Origin: Paramecium pentaurelia
Lineage: Eukaryota > Ciliophora > Oligohymenophorea > Peniculida > Parameciidae
Reading direction: 5' to 3'
Length of the DNA: 64,000 nucleotides
Assembly: GCA_905183005.1 (NCBI GenBank)
Contig: CAJJDO010000055.1
Span: 1 to 64,000, forward strand
Every line of letters starts with the position of its first letter. Position 1 is the first letter of the stretch. Below are positions 49,130-61,286 of the stretch, piece after piece. Under the pieces are notes generated by a model that did no database searches, had not been told where the DNA came from, and saw nothing but the letters and a program-made list of their open reading frames with translations. The translations under genes and the position numbers were made by a program.

Positions 49130-52100
49130 TCAATTTTTTTTAGTAGGAGTTAGAAAGGATTTAGGTCTATTGTGTTATGGTTATTTTGTTAATGGACTTT
49201 TACTTGATTATTTAGATAATATTTATGTAATTTCTATTTTTTACTCAATAGAAGGATCTTAATTCAATATGTTAATTTTAAATACCTTCAATTACTGCAA
49301 TATCTCTCAATCTAAAAATTCCAACTAAATTCTCATATAAACATTCTATTAATTAAGTCTTCTTGTCTATCTTTTAGACTATCACTTTATAACCAGGCTT
49401 AAGAATAAAATTATCACCTGTTATTGGTTTACAATTATTGATAGCTGTACCATAGATAAATGGATTTTATTTAGTATCTTTAGAGAAGGTTTTCTGAGAA
49501 TTAATATAATTTGTAAGTAAGTGAGCAGGTTTATTTCTACCAGAATTCATTTAAGATGATATTTATGAATCTAATTTAGGTTTAGATTTACAATCATCCA
49601 ATATATTAAATTACATATTTTTTTATGAGTGATTTGTAGGTGTTAATGATTTTTATGTATGAGGAGGTGATTTATTTTATTAATTATTAATATTACTAGT
49701 TTATCTGGATCTTTAATTATTACTTACTGGAATTATTTTATCCACTTAACAAGTAGATAAATGTCTACTTACTTAACAAGAAGCATCTGTTATTGATTCT
49801 TTCTCTGATATTTTAGTTAACAATTAAGGTGGTTATTATGATGATTAATATATATCAGTAGATTCTCTCTTAGAATTCTCAGTTTAAGATTGAGTAGCTA
49901 AAACTTCAGTCAAGGTATCTTCTTATTTCATCAAAGGTGAAGATCGTAATATACTTTCTGAATGCATTTTTTAAAATGAATCATTACCAAAAGAACATTT
50001 AAAATTTTATAATCTTTAAATTCTTAAATGTTATTATTTTCTTAATGCACTTTCTATATTAATTAATATAATATAAATACCATCCAATTAAAAATTATCT
50101 ATTTCTTCTTCATCTATATTTTCCTTTATATCTTTAAATGATTTAATTTATAAATCTAATTTAGGTGTTTAATCATCATTATCTAAATCCTATTATCTAT
50201 CTTATTCTTATGAATTCTTTCTCTCTAACTCAAAAATCATATCTGTTTTTTATATTTTCTCTTCCAACATTTAATTTTAATTATTTGTTAAATCATTATC
50301 TATATCAACCTTCTAAATTACTATTTCCCAATTATCCTATTATTTTGTTTCTTATTTATCTTCAATTATTATTTATTATTATTGCAAAAAAGCACTAGAT
50401 TTTTTATTTTATTCATTAATCAATTATTTATCTATTTTAAATACATTATTTAATTTTCTCATTGCTATACTAGTATTACCTAAAATTTTAAAATCATCTG
50501 CCTTTTAAATTGACTATTCATATATATGTGAAAATAAAAGCAATATACTAAATAAAATTATATTAAATATATTACCCTTTTTAAAAAAACAAATTGACTC
50601 TCTCTTTTAATAATTACATATCAACTACTTAAGAACTCTATATTTATTATTCATCTGTCTAATTCTTTTCCATAAACTTAAATTGTTTACTTGAAACTGT
50701 AAATTTTGATTGTCTATTAGATCGTCTACTATTTCTTTAGATTATTGATTCCTTATTGTTTTTTTATGTTTTCTCTATCTAAATTCCTCTTATTGATTTA
50801 TTATTCTTATTATATTATTATAATATATACTTCAATTCTTATATCATATTTAAATTGTGCATCATACTATTCATATTAGTTTGATAAGGGAAAACAAATT
50901 TTACCATAATTATTTGTAAAGTCCTCATATATAGCAAGAGCCTTAGCAAATTCCAAATAAATTGTCCATAATTATAAATCTTCATTATCCTTTGCATCAA
51001 ATAAAAACTTTCTATCTCCCATTTCCTTCATCTTCTTATACCAATAGGTTGAACCTATTTATAAAGTAAAGTTCTTTTCATTTTCCAAAGCCACTACACA
51101 ATATATACTCTTAAGTGGAATTGAACATAAAGGTAATTCACAATTAAGAGAGTCTTATCTATTTTAATACAATTTAAGTTCTTTTCCATCCAAAATTACA
51201 TATCTAGGTACTTATGATACTCTATTTTTAGATTTCTTAATCAAAACTCCTTCTCTCAAAATAATATTTGCATGGTTCTAAGATCTATTGAATTTATTTC
51301 CAATTTATTTTAAGATAATGGATTTAAGTGCTTTACTTGACATATTCTAAAATTTTTATGTATCTTAAGTACATTTAGGATTAATTATATTCATTAAAAA
51401 GTTAGGTTTAGAATTAGATTTATTATCATCATTATTTTCAAAATTAATCTATTGATAAGCATTAGATTCTGCCATTAACCATTAAAATTATAATTTCTTA
51501 CATTCTACTAATTCTTCAGTTTCAAAAGGTAAAGGCAATTATTAAATGGCTTCAGCAACAGCTTTATGTAATTATCTTCTTTATTTAAATGTAATTCTCT
51601 AATAAAGACAATCTCTCATAAAAGGACAAGTAAAACGATAAAAGATATTTTATTCTCTTACTTCCATAACTTCAATAACTTCTTTAGCCTCTAATTCATC
51701 TAAATATTTTTGTAATTTATTATTAACTGCATTTTTAAATGGATTAATTTTATTCAATAATTAAATATCAAATATATCTCCAATAACACTAGCTGCTTTT
51801 AATAATAATTATTCTAAACATGATAATTTATCAATTATAGGACCATTAACTTCAATTCTACAATAAGGAGCATCTACAATAATACTTTCTTCATAATTAA
51901 TTAAATTAACTAATTCATTTGTTATAGTAGCATTTTTTGGACTCAATCTTATTAATTCTAAATCAATTAAATTTTAAACAAAATTCAAAACCATTAATGG
52001 ATTACCACCAGTTTTCATATAAATCCATTACATAAATAATAATTCAACATCAGTTTTAATTAATGTTTATTTATTTTCAAAAAATAAAAATTAATTATTA

Positions 52101-54659
52101 ATTTCTTTTGATTGATTCTCTTATAAAATAACATCATGAATTGAAGAAGTTATTCTTTTTCTAATTCCACTTTCACTAATACCTTATGGAAATTCTTATT
52201 CTGGTGTAAACTTCTAAATATTGAATGAAAATCTTATCATTTTAGCAAATTCATCATCAGTTCCTCCTTTTCTTTCAACTCCTCTTAATTACATTAATAT
52301 AAATGGATTTCCATCCATTATATCTTCTAATGCTGTTATACCTTCAATAGCAATATCTTCTTGAGATTTTCTTTTCTCTGTAACTTTTGGTTAAATAATC
52401 ATCTCTTAAAATGAATCTCTATACAATGCTAATATTGTTAATCTATCATATGTTTTTACCATTTATTTCAAAATTTTAAATGATATCTAATCATAATTTT
52501 AAATATCATCTAAACATAAAACAACAGGTGCTATTATATTAGTATATTTAATAGAATAATTAATTTATCTTTAAACAGATGATTTCATTACATCCCATCC
52601 AATTTAATCAGGAGATCTTCCTTCATATAATTCTGTAAATTTATTAGGTATTTATTCAAAGAAATTACTTAAAAATTAAAATATAATTCTTTTAACATCA
52701 ATTTCTTTGTCCTCCTCTTATTATCTTGTAGGAAACTTCTCCAAATGTCTATTATCATTCAAACCCACTATCTCTTATAACATTTAAACCATATTCTATG
52801 GATGAATATTAATATCCACCATCATATTAAATAAATCCATATTTGGTTATTTCTCTACTCTTTTTGCATATAATAAAAAAATTTATTTCAAAATACTTCT
52901 TAATCCATTTAATTTAAATGTCCTAGTAATAGGATCTAATTATTATACAAGTATATGAGGAGACTCACCATATTTCCATGGACTATACTAATTTGAATTA
53001 ATCTTCTCCTATACTCTATGTAACACTTTTTTAGCTAAAATACTTTTTCCACATCCATATGTTCCTTTTAGAATTATTAAACTTTTCTTATCAACACCTT
53101 TAATTACTTTATCAATTTGATTCAATAACTTTTTATGCTATTCATCCCTTCCATATAATTAAATAGCAATAAAATCTGATTTCTTTGCAAATCCATAAGC
53201 ATAATTATGAATTTTGAAATTAGGTAACAAATTACCTTAAGTAGGTTCTACTAATTTATCAAGAGGTACATAAATGTGGACTGGTGCATTTTTTCCTTTT
53301 ACTTAAGTTTATCTTAAAAATGCAGTGCTTATACAATTACCAGCACTTTTAGCAGTTTCCAAACATAAAAGAATTTTATGAGTTGTTTCTGAACAAGCTG
53401 CTTACATCAATCTAGCTGCAAGATTTACAGAATCACCAAGAACAGAATATTCTCTTCTTGAACCACTTGTACCAACTACTCCTGCAAATACAGTACCTGT
53501 AACTATTCCAATAGAACAACCACAATTAATTTTTGGTAATTCTTTATTCATTAATTATGCTGTCAAAATAGCTCTGACAGGATCATTTTAGTGACTTAAA
53601 GGAGGAAGACCAAACACAACTATTAAAGTTGAACCCTTATCATCCATTAAAAGCTTATTTAATGATCCTTCATGCATATAAATACATTTTTATACAGTTT
53701 TAATGACTCTCTATATCTATTCCAATCCCTAAGCATTTTTTGCAGAATTAAGATCCATTTTTAAATTAACAAACATTATTGACAATCTTCTCAATTCAGC
53801 ACTCCAAGCTTCTTCATTTATATCAATATAAGGCAAAAGAGCAGCAGGTATATATGATTGAATCTCATTTCTTATCATTTAAAACTATGATAAGGTTATG
53901 TTATTTTTTATTAAAAGTGCATCAGCCTTCATTTTCACTTTCGCTTACTATAATTTAATGACTTCATAATGTCCTTCATGATCAACCACTTTTTAACATT
54001 CAAAGAAATTGTTAATCATATCATAAATCTATTAAGAGATAATAATTTTTCCACCCTCTGTTAAACAATGCTCAGAATGAAAAGCTTAGATTAATGGATC
54101 TCCAGTTGCCAAATATTCCATTCTATTGAAAACTCCTCCAACATGAATTATATTCATTTCTCCTACTCCAAACCCAATCTTTACACTCAATTAAATTCCT
54201 TATTCGATCTAAGCTTTTGTTAATTTTTCTTATATTAACAATGCTGATTATATGGCTTATTTTAGTAAAGTTTCTAAATTCTACTGAAAGTTTTAATCAT
54301 TAGGAGGAGGAGGCCAAATAACAATCATAGCATCTTAAAATAATATAAAATATATATATACCTCCAGCAAATTTGAAAATATCACCACCACTTCTTCCTA
54401 TTCCTTAAACTAATAATTCCATATATCTATTAATTGCAAATGCTATCCGCTCTGCCCCTTCAGTTCCCAATTAGCTTAACAATTCTGTTAATCTCGTAAA
54501 TCCAGATATATCTGCAAACATCACAACACTTTTTATTCTTTACTTTTCTGGTAATTTTCTCAATAATTTATTCATTTTAAGATTCAAAAGATGTTACACT
54601 ACTAAAGCAGGAACATAACCCAAAATGGACATAGATTAACTCTAAAATTATTAAGACAT
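49130..54659 (-). CDS. Soluble-type adenylyl cyclase: two cyclase domains, AAA-type NTPase, PH domain, long tail; about 1,797 residues
   Basis: Five introns (25-28 nt) give exactly 1,798 codons. C1 cyclase domain: MFADISGFTRLTELLS near residue 45 and FKFAGGDAMIVIW near 95 keep both metal-binding Asp. C2 (about 280-420): IMFVNLKM lacks the metal Asp, while VLGDSVNLAARLM keeps the transition-state Asn/Arg; the MFVNL and DDKGSTLIVVFG wording mirrors mammalian soluble adenylyl cyclase (ADCY10). Then a STAND/AAA ATPase with P-loop GTYGCGKS near 525, a long helical region, and a PH domain (about 1130-1245: REGVLIKKSKNR, FLFDAKDNEDLQLWTIYLEF). After a 25-nt intron the frame continues into a basic and acidic low-complexity tail with a final SH3-like strand set (PGYKVIVQKIDKKTQLIECL). 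Ignoring that intron would end the protein soon after the PH domain. cAMP is the likely product, possibly bicarbonate-regulated by family analogy. Confidence 0.85.
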
Positions 54660-54906
54660 ATTTAATGATAATAATTTATTATATTATTTAAGTTGAAATA
54701 ATAATATTATTTTTATTCTTTTCTCTTCTTTATTCCAAAGTTTCTATATTATAAGTAAATCCTATCATATTTAAATATCTTTTGTTCTGACTCTAAAATA
54801 AAATAGAACTTTAATATTTAAGAAATAATAATAATAAAATAGTGCTTTTATATACAATTATATTATATACATTACTGGTTCTTTAAATTAACAATATATT
54901 CTTTAA

Positions 54907-55536
54907 TCAAAGTTTTATTAATTTTTATTTTTGAGTGAAGAACTAAATTCTTTTAAAGGAAGATTAAAATAAAATATTAGTAATTATTCAAAAATTGAAA
55001 ATATCTTAAATTCTTATAGGTTATATTTGGAATTTCTACATTATAATTGAATTTATTTGGATTTAAGAGATTTTAACATAAATAATTAAGTAATGAAAAA
55101 TGTAGCTGCAAATTAAATTTAGAGATCTACATATAAATATTATAATCAACAATAAAAAGAGTGGTTATATTATTAAGCAATTTAGATAATAGTGTTTCAA
55201 ACAAAAATTTCTGAAACATAAAGTCAGTAGATTAATAAAGACAAATTTAATGAGAAAATTAAAATTAAAACAATAATATTTAAACTTAAACTTCTCTAAA
55301 TAATCAATTTAAATTATGAACTTATCCTTTAAGGAAATTAATTAATCTATGTATTTCAATTAATTTTAAGGAATAAAATTTATAATAAATTTTAATGTAT
55401 ACTAATTAAGATTATAGTTAAAAATGTACAATATGTAGATATAGAATTATTATTATTATACATATTAGAATATTATTTAATGAAATTTTAATTGATTCAG
55501 TAACATCCATTATGGCGAGTAAAAATGAAAAATTGA
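54907..55536 (+). pseudogene. Possible degraded gene with one in-frame TGA
   Basis: A single frame reads coding-like sequence across this stretch (NYSKIENILNSYRLYLEFLH, then after a TGA at 55048-55050 YLDLRDFNINNQVMKNVAAN, YYNQQQKEWLYYQAIQII) to TGA 55534-55536. The last 147 codons form an ORF from ATG 55093. No start is seen upstream and no intron candidate removes the TGA. Composition is Ile/Asn/Gln-rich helical. It may be a pseudogene remnant or chance openness in A+T-rich DNA with one stop codon. Confidence 0.35.
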
Positions 55537-55854
55537 TTCCTTTAATATTTGATTTACAATATCAAGGGTTCCTGAACAAGGGTTACATAATTAATAGTAA
55601 AATAACCATACAGATTGGTTCTAAATTCATTCAAGCATAATATTTTTACCATCAAAAGTGAAGTAATAATATTATTTACTATGATATTTATATTATTTAT
55701 TCTTTAAACATATATAATATTTAATGTAACCATTTTTTATGTGGATGAATTGACATCATTAATTTATAGAAAAACCTGAATAATTAAAAAATAATCTATA
55801 AATATAGGTAAATTATTGATTAATAATTTTAATAATTAACACAGCTTAATTAAG
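55537..55854. other. Intergenic region, no gene seen
   Basis: 318 bp upstream of the MORN gene. A+T-rich with no recognisable feature; it probably carries that gene's promoter. Confidence 0.5.
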
Positions 55855-57038
55855 ATGGGTAATCAATGTGGTTAGTGTGAATGTAATAATGGAAAGTCTA
55901 ATTTGTAAGAGAAAGAAATAGTGGTTGTATTATATCATTTAATTGTAAGTTAGATAATAAAGAGATAAAAAACAGCAATCATCAGTCTAGAGGATCAATT
56001 AAAAGTAATAAGCAAACTGGTGAACCAAATTAATTTAGCAAAGAACAAGATAAGAGGGTTACAAATAAACAAGTTTCATTAACCAGTTAAAAAAAATAAG
56101 AATAGGGAAAATTTAATGAACTTTGTAATGAGAATTCAAACAAAATTAAAGCTGCAATTAAAATATAAAGCAGATATAGAGGGTATTTAATTAGAAAAAG
56201 GAAATAATAAAATAAATTGAAGACTGTTTAAAAAAATTCAATACAAGGAGCTAATAAAAACTATATGTAGGAAAATTTTGAAGTTATAAATCTACCTACA
56301 CAGAAAAATGACGCTTAATTAGAAATGAGAGGACCATATCAATTTAAGAGTGGAGCAATTTATGAGGGTTAATGGAAAGGAAATTTGAGAGAAGGTGTAG
56401 GTACTTAAATTTGGAGTGATGGAGCAAAATATGTAGGGGAATGGAAAAATAATAGAGCTTGTGGTAAGGGTATTTTCTACCATGTTGATGGTGATATATT
56501 TGAAGGGGAATGGGATTTAGACAAGGCTAACGGAAAAGGAATATATAAGCATTCCAATGGATCAAGATATGAAGGAGAATGGAAGGATGATCTTTAACAT
56601 GGATAAGGTAAAGAGGTTTGGAATGATGGTTCAAAATACATTGGAGAATATTATCAAGGGAAAAAGCAAGGTCTTGGTAAATATGAATGGCCTGATGGTT
56701 CATATTATGAAGGAGAATGGTAAAATAATAAAATAAATGGTCGTGGTGTTTATTGTTGGGCAGATGGTAGAGGATATAATGGTTAATGGTAGAATAATTG
56801 TATGCATGGTTTTGGAGTATACACTTGGAAGGATGGTAGAAAATATGAAGGAGAATATAAGAATGATAAAAAAGATGGACATGGAATTTATTATTGGGCT
56901 GATGGAAAGAAATACGATGGAATGTGGAGTGAGGGAAAATAACATGGATAAGGATTGTTTGTATTTGCAGATGGGACTTAGAAACATGGTATATGGAAGG
57001 AAGGAAAACGTATAAAGTGGCTTGAGATAGCACCTTGA
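55855..57038 (+). CDS. IQ-motif and MORN-repeat protein with acylation-type N terminus, 385 residues
   Basis: One 26-nt intron near 55944-55969 gives 386 codons. The N terminus MGNQCGQCEC has Gly2 and Cys5/8/10, typical of N-myristoylation plus palmitoylation. A basic, Ser/Asn-rich region holds an IQ motif (AAIKIQSRYRGYLIRKRKQ, about residue 105), a calmodulin-binding site. From about residue 165 to 370 there are eight to nine MORN repeats (YEGEWKDDLQHGQG, YIGEYYQGKKQGLG, YEGEYKNDKKDGHG and so on). MORN repeats usually bind membranes or scaffold at cortical structures. The protein should therefore sit at a membrane, perhaps of cilia or the cortex, with calcium/calmodulin input. The minus-strand frames over the repeats are shadows. 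Confidence 0.88.
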
Positions 57039-57130
57039 ATAGAACATTTAAGAAATAATGAAATTTATATATATATACTTAAATAGTTTATCAAAAATTG
57101 AAATCTTTTTTTAATTTAAATAAATAATAA

Positions 57131-58214
57131 ATGGGCAAAAAGGAAACAAAGGATAAGAAGCCAGCACAATTCAAGTAAGTAAATTATTGATATATTTCTA
57201 TAGAAAGATTTATGAGTTGTTGTCTAAATATACTTAAGTGATCATCGTTGGATTAGCAAATGTTGGATCAAAATAAGTGTAAGACATTAGAAGAATATTG
57301 GCTAAGAAAAATGCCCTCTTAGTTATTGGCAAGAATGTAAACATGTTCAATTAAATATTGTAGACTCTCTTCAAAAAAGTGTTGGCTACAAGAGTATAAG
57401 AATTACCAGATACTCATGAATATTATGATGAATTAAAGAAATTTGGCAATGCAATCAAAGAATTAGACTCTTTGAAAAACTAAGTTGCAGGCAAAGTTGG
57501 ATTTATCTTTACAGATACTCCAGTCTTTGATCTTAAGCCAATTATCGAAGAAAATAAGGTTGAAACCCCAGCAAGAGTTGGTGCCATTGCTCCAATTGAT
57601 GTTGTTATTCCCCCTGGTCCAACAGGTATGGATCCAGCTTCAATTTAATTCTTCCATGCACTCTAAATTCCAACCAAAATTGAAAAGGGTTAAATCTAAA
57701 TCACAAAAGACTTTGTTGTCTTGAAAACTGGTTAAAAGGTTGGTTAATCTTAAGCTGTTTTATTGTAGAAATTAGGAAAGAAGCCATTTTTATATGGGTA
57801 TTACAAATAATTATATATATATTAGTATGGAAGTTCTTTCATGTTATGATAATGGATCAATATTGAACAAGTAATAAGTATCAGTCAATTTGAATGACAT
57901 CGTAACTAAATTCTAATAGAATGTCTAAAATATCTCAGCTATTTCTTTGTAAAATGGTATGATTTATTTTAATTATTAATTTAGGTTGGATTAATGAAGC
58001 CTCAGCTCCATATGTATTGGCTAATGCATTTAAAGACTTAGCAGCTATCGGTTTGTAAAGTGGATTCATCTTTGATCAAATTAAGTAATCAAATGCACCA
58101 GTTGCAGCTGCTCCAGTGGCTGCTAAAGTTGAATAAAAGCCAGTTGCCCAATAAGCCCCAGCTAAAGTTGAAGAGCCAGAAGAAGATGTTGATATGGGAG
58201 GTTTGTTTGATTGA
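57131..58214 (+). CDS. RPLP0: 60S ribosomal protein P0 (uL10)
   Basis: 332 residues after removing introns of 29, 28 and 28 nt (333 codons). Conserved P0 features: KKIYELLSKYTQVIIVGLAN, SKQVQDIRRILAKKNALLV, GNAIKELDSL, GKVGFIFTDTPVFDLK, PARVGAIAPIDVVIPPGPTG and DPASIQFFHALQIPTKIEKG. The C terminus has the Ala/Pro hinge VAAAPVAAKVEQKP and ends EEDVDMGGLFD, the acidic stalk tail (the usual D-MGFGLFD with one change). P0 anchors the P1/P2 stalk that recruits elongation factors. Codon use is richer in C-ending codons (GCC, ATC, AAG) than neighbouring genes, as expected for a highly expressed gene. Confidence 0.97.
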
Positions 58215-58597
58215 TCATGAAAACAATAGTATATTAATAATACATACAAATAACATACAGTAATAGGGTTTTATATATTATCATCATTTATCATAGTAAC
58301 AAAGACAAAACCATATTCTTTCATGATTATTATACTATTATTTCTATTCAAAAAAAAGTGTTTTGGAATTTTAATAACATTTATTAATTAAATATATAAA
58401 TACATTTTTTTAAATTCCTTTTAAATCAAATAATTGTTATCTTCAAGTCATTGTCAGAATTTATTCAAGACGTATTAGCTGTTGTTTCTATTAAGTATCA
58501 ATAGAATTCATCAGAATTTTCGGCAGTCTTAACCCAGAAGGGCTTTTTAAATCTTTTTCCTATATTTAAATTAATTTTTTTAACTTTTATTTCCTCA
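58215..58597. other. Intergenic region with a GC-richer patch
   Basis: No gene is assigned. Positions about 58440-58560 are less A+T-rich than other gaps and, on the minus strand, read as a protein-like frame (KRFKKPFWVKTAENSDEFY) that runs into TGA codons; the minus strand also has TGATGA and CTGA boxes about 50 nt apart that could suggest a C/D snoRNA. Neither reading is convincing on its own. Confidence 0.35.
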
Positions 58598-59511
58598 ATG
58601 CCTCCAGAGAACAATTAGGTAACTTAACCTTATTTTAATACTAAAATTACGATTATATTATCTCAATATCACTTCACATTATATTTTTTTTTAGACTTCT
58701 AAAAAATCAAAACATATTAAGAAAAACAAGACTGATGTTCATGAATATACTGAAGAAAAGAAAAAGGAAATTGAAAAAGTGATCTTTTTTTATGTATATT
58801 AATAGGAATACTAACAAATCAAAAAAAGCAATTAATTACATGAGTCATATGAACCTAAGATTTAGAATGTGGTCAGTACAGTGATCTTGAAAATGAAGAC
58901 TAAGACAGGAGAAGATATAGATAAACTTGATTTGGATAATTTGGCTCACACATCTCAAAATTGTGAATACAAAAAAAGTAGATCTTCATTTAAATTATTA
59001 AGGTCGATTTCCTGCTCTGATTTAGAGAATAAAAGAACCCAAGTCTACTGCCCTGATATTTGAAGCTGGTAAGATGGTGATAACAGGTACCAAAGGTTAG
59101 AATGAGGCAGAAGAAGCTGCTAATAAAGTTTGAAAAAAGCATTTTATTTAAAGTTTAAAAAACAGATAGAGAAGAACAACAGGATTACTATACAAATAGG
59201 CGATATTTAAACAAGTAACATAGTTGCCAACAGCCAATTGCCTTATGAAGTAAATCTGATGAAAATACATGATGACAGAAGTTTATAAGGATCTATCAGC
59301 TATGATGTACATAATTCTTATTATGTTCATTTAGCGATCAGCATTCCCTGGATTGATTTATAAGATGTAAAATCCTAAACTTGCTGCCCTCATCTTCTAT
59401 TCAGGAAAAATAGTCTTTACAGGGGCTAAAAATGACATTTAGATTAGAGATGCATATTGTTAATTATTCAATATTCTCAAAAAACACTAATAAGATAAAG
59501 GCAATAAATGA
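58598..59511 (+). CDS. TBP: TATA-binding protein (TBP)
   Basis: 243 residues after removing five introns (76, 27, 25, 26 and 28 nt; 244 codons). A basic N-terminal region (MPPENNQTSKKSKHIKKN) precedes the two-repeat saddle: repeat 1 has QNVVSTVILKMK, LAHTSQNCEYKKSRFPALI, KEPKSTALIFEAGKMVITG and NEAEEAANK; repeat 2 has IQIGDIQTSNIVANSQLPYE, DRSAFPGLIYKMQNPKLAAL and FYSGKIVFTGAKND. It nucleates all nuclear RNA polymerase pre-initiation complexes. Divergent features: the second-repeat stirrup lacks one usual Phe and the first repeat has a longer loop (MKTKTGEDIDKLDLDN). It depends on a long first intron for its start codon. Confidence 0.92.
58619..58694 (+). other. Unusually long 76-nt intron of TBP
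   Basis: Begins GTAACT after codon 7 and ends TTTTTTAG. It has no internal AG, so no shorter acceptor is available, and it is the only way to give TBP an ATG in frame. Every other well-supported intron in the window is 18-35 nt. Confidence 0.65.
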
Positions 59512-59902
59512 AAGATAAGAATTATTGAATATTTTTGTGTTGTTTACATAACTATTTTAGCTCTACTCATTATAAAGATCTGTATATATTTAATGAACTC
59601 TTAAATTAAAAAAATAATTACTTATTAATAAAAAACATTATTAATATGAATTATTTTTTTAATGGATGAGTTTCAAATATACATTTTAATTATTATCATT
59701 TATTATAGTCTAAGTATTCAACTATAATATTAAATTTATTTATATATATATATATATAATGAACTTCTCATTATAGCATAAATATTTAATTATTATTAAT
59801 GAATTCTATTATTATAAACATTTAATCAATTAATTGAATAGTAACAACATTATTGAAATATATTTACTTTGTTTAATTTATAATTGATTAATATATAATT
59901 GA
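59512..59902. other. Intergenic region, no gene seen
   Basis: 391 bp, extremely A+T-rich, with a short (TA)n run near 59742-59758. No ORF of convincing composition, RNA or motif. Confidence 0.6.
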
Positions 59903-60582
59903 ATGAAAAATACTTAAAGCTAAAATAAACTATTAATTAGTAAAAGAACAAGGACAACATTGACATTGAATTAGGAAACAAACTAATCTTAAAATTAAAC
60001 TAGAAAATCATCAATTTAAGTTATCAATTTTAATCAGCAAGATGTAAATTAAAATCAGGATAAGATTTATTGTTCAACTTAACAGAGCTCTCCAAAAAAA
60101 CATAGAAACACTAAAAGTATATTAAAATATTATTCAAAGGTTTATGCGATACATTAATAAAATCTACTTCATAAAAATCAATAAAAACTTCACAAAAAGA
60201 TATACAAGAGAATAACATAATTAAAGAAGGAACATTGTATAGAAAGATTTCTCCTAAAGTCATCTTCTAAGATGATAAAATAAATGTTTATTTTGTAAAA
60301 GAAATCAATAAATTGATATAATCAAGTGATACAAAAATATCATCTTAAGATATTTGTAATAGAGAATAAACTATATAAGAAATTTCTAATCCTAGAGTTT
60401 CAATTAAAGGTCCTATTACATCTAGTTAAAATTTATCATAAGCCAGAATCACTTAAGGAATTTTGAGTGATCCCAAACATTTGTTTGCAATTTCAAATAA
60501 AAAGATTAAATTAGATAAAAATGAATCCTTAAATACTAGCATTAAATCTTCCTTGTGTAAATTATTGAAATAATATCATTGA
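59903..60582 (+). CDS. Unknown Ser/Lys/Gln-rich protein, 218 residues
   Basis: One 23-nt intron near 60118-60140 gives 219 codons. Starts MKNTQSQNKLLISKRTRTT. Mostly disordered, rich in Ser, Gln and Lys; a short ordered segment EGTLYRKISPKVIFQDDKIN contains KVIF, which resembles the RVxF docking motif for protein phosphatase 1. Repeated motifs are absent, and no family is recognised. The start was selected as the only ATG in frame with the coherent tail. Confidence 0.6.
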
Positions 60583-60993
60583 CTTTATTTATATACTTTT
60601 CTTTGTAACATATCTTGCTGTCTCTTTATAAATATTCATTTATAGTAGAATATTGTTTACTTTATAATTTATTATTAAATTATTTCTAGTAATAAGGTCT
60701 TATATTTTAGATTCTAGTTTTGTTTAATTTATTGAGTAAATTTATATTATTAACTCTTTTAATAAAATTTAATTAGAGAATAAGAAAAGAAAGAAATATA
60801 AAAATTATAATTTATAATTCTCAAAAGAAATTAAAAGTTTGATTAAATACATTTAGTTTTATCAAATTCTTTTTAATTTTTTAGGATTGAATTTCAATTA
60901 TGAATTAAGCAAATATAAAAATATTTTATCTATTAAAGAATATAATAATAATATGCATATAAATTAATAATTATTATTAACATAATATTTAAT
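60583..60993. other. Intergenic region, no gene seen
   Basis: 411 bp between convergent genes, very A+T-rich, no convincing ORF or RNA. Confidence 0.6.
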
Positions 60994-61286
60994 TCATTTA
61001 AGTTGGTCTTTTAGTTTCTATTCTAAGAGCAATAATTATTCCTAAAGAATGTTATGATAGAGATTACATAGGTTGAATCAATTTGAAGAAATTACTTTTC
61101 CATTTCTTGAGCCTTATCATAAAATTAATTGATTATTTTTGCTTGTATTGTTTCAAGATCAAACTTAATAGAATCAACTGTTGATTTATCTTTAAATAGC
61201 TTCTAATTTTATTCTTCTAATTATTGACCTAATTTATCGACTTGTTCAATCTTTTCTTTTGAATAACATTGAATAAATTATTTCAT
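60994..61286 (-). CDS. Small coiled-coil protein, 88 residues
   Basis: One 26-nt intron gives 89 codons. MKQFIQCYSKEKIEQVDKLG leads into heptads (LEEQNQKLFKDKSTVDSIKF, IINQFYDKAQEMEKQFLQID). All-helical, no membrane segment. Size and pattern fit a small subunit of a coiled-coil complex, but the family is unknown. Its ATG is 19 bp from the ATG of the divergent Aquarius gene, so both share a tiny promoter interval. Confidence 0.65.

Noticed and set aside
50165..50398. Plus-strand hydrophobic ORF
   Set aside because: It is the complement of the acidic, Asp/Glu/Gln-rich tail of the cyclase; complements of such tracts look hydrophobic.
49130..50619. A separate 468-residue gene starting at ATG 50619
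   Set aside because: Removing one canonical 25-nt intron keeps the upstream cyclase frame open straight through that ATG, and the combined codon count is exact. It remains the alternative if that intron is not spliced.
56527..57033. Two long minus-strand ORFs (168 and 115 residues) over the MORN region
   Set aside because: They are shadows of the repetitive MORN codons; the plus strand gives clear MORN repeats.
58450..58560. C/D-box snoRNA on the minus strand (TGATGA ... CTGA)
   Set aside because: Boxes are present but there is no convincing terminal stem, and short boxes occur by chance; kept only as a remark.
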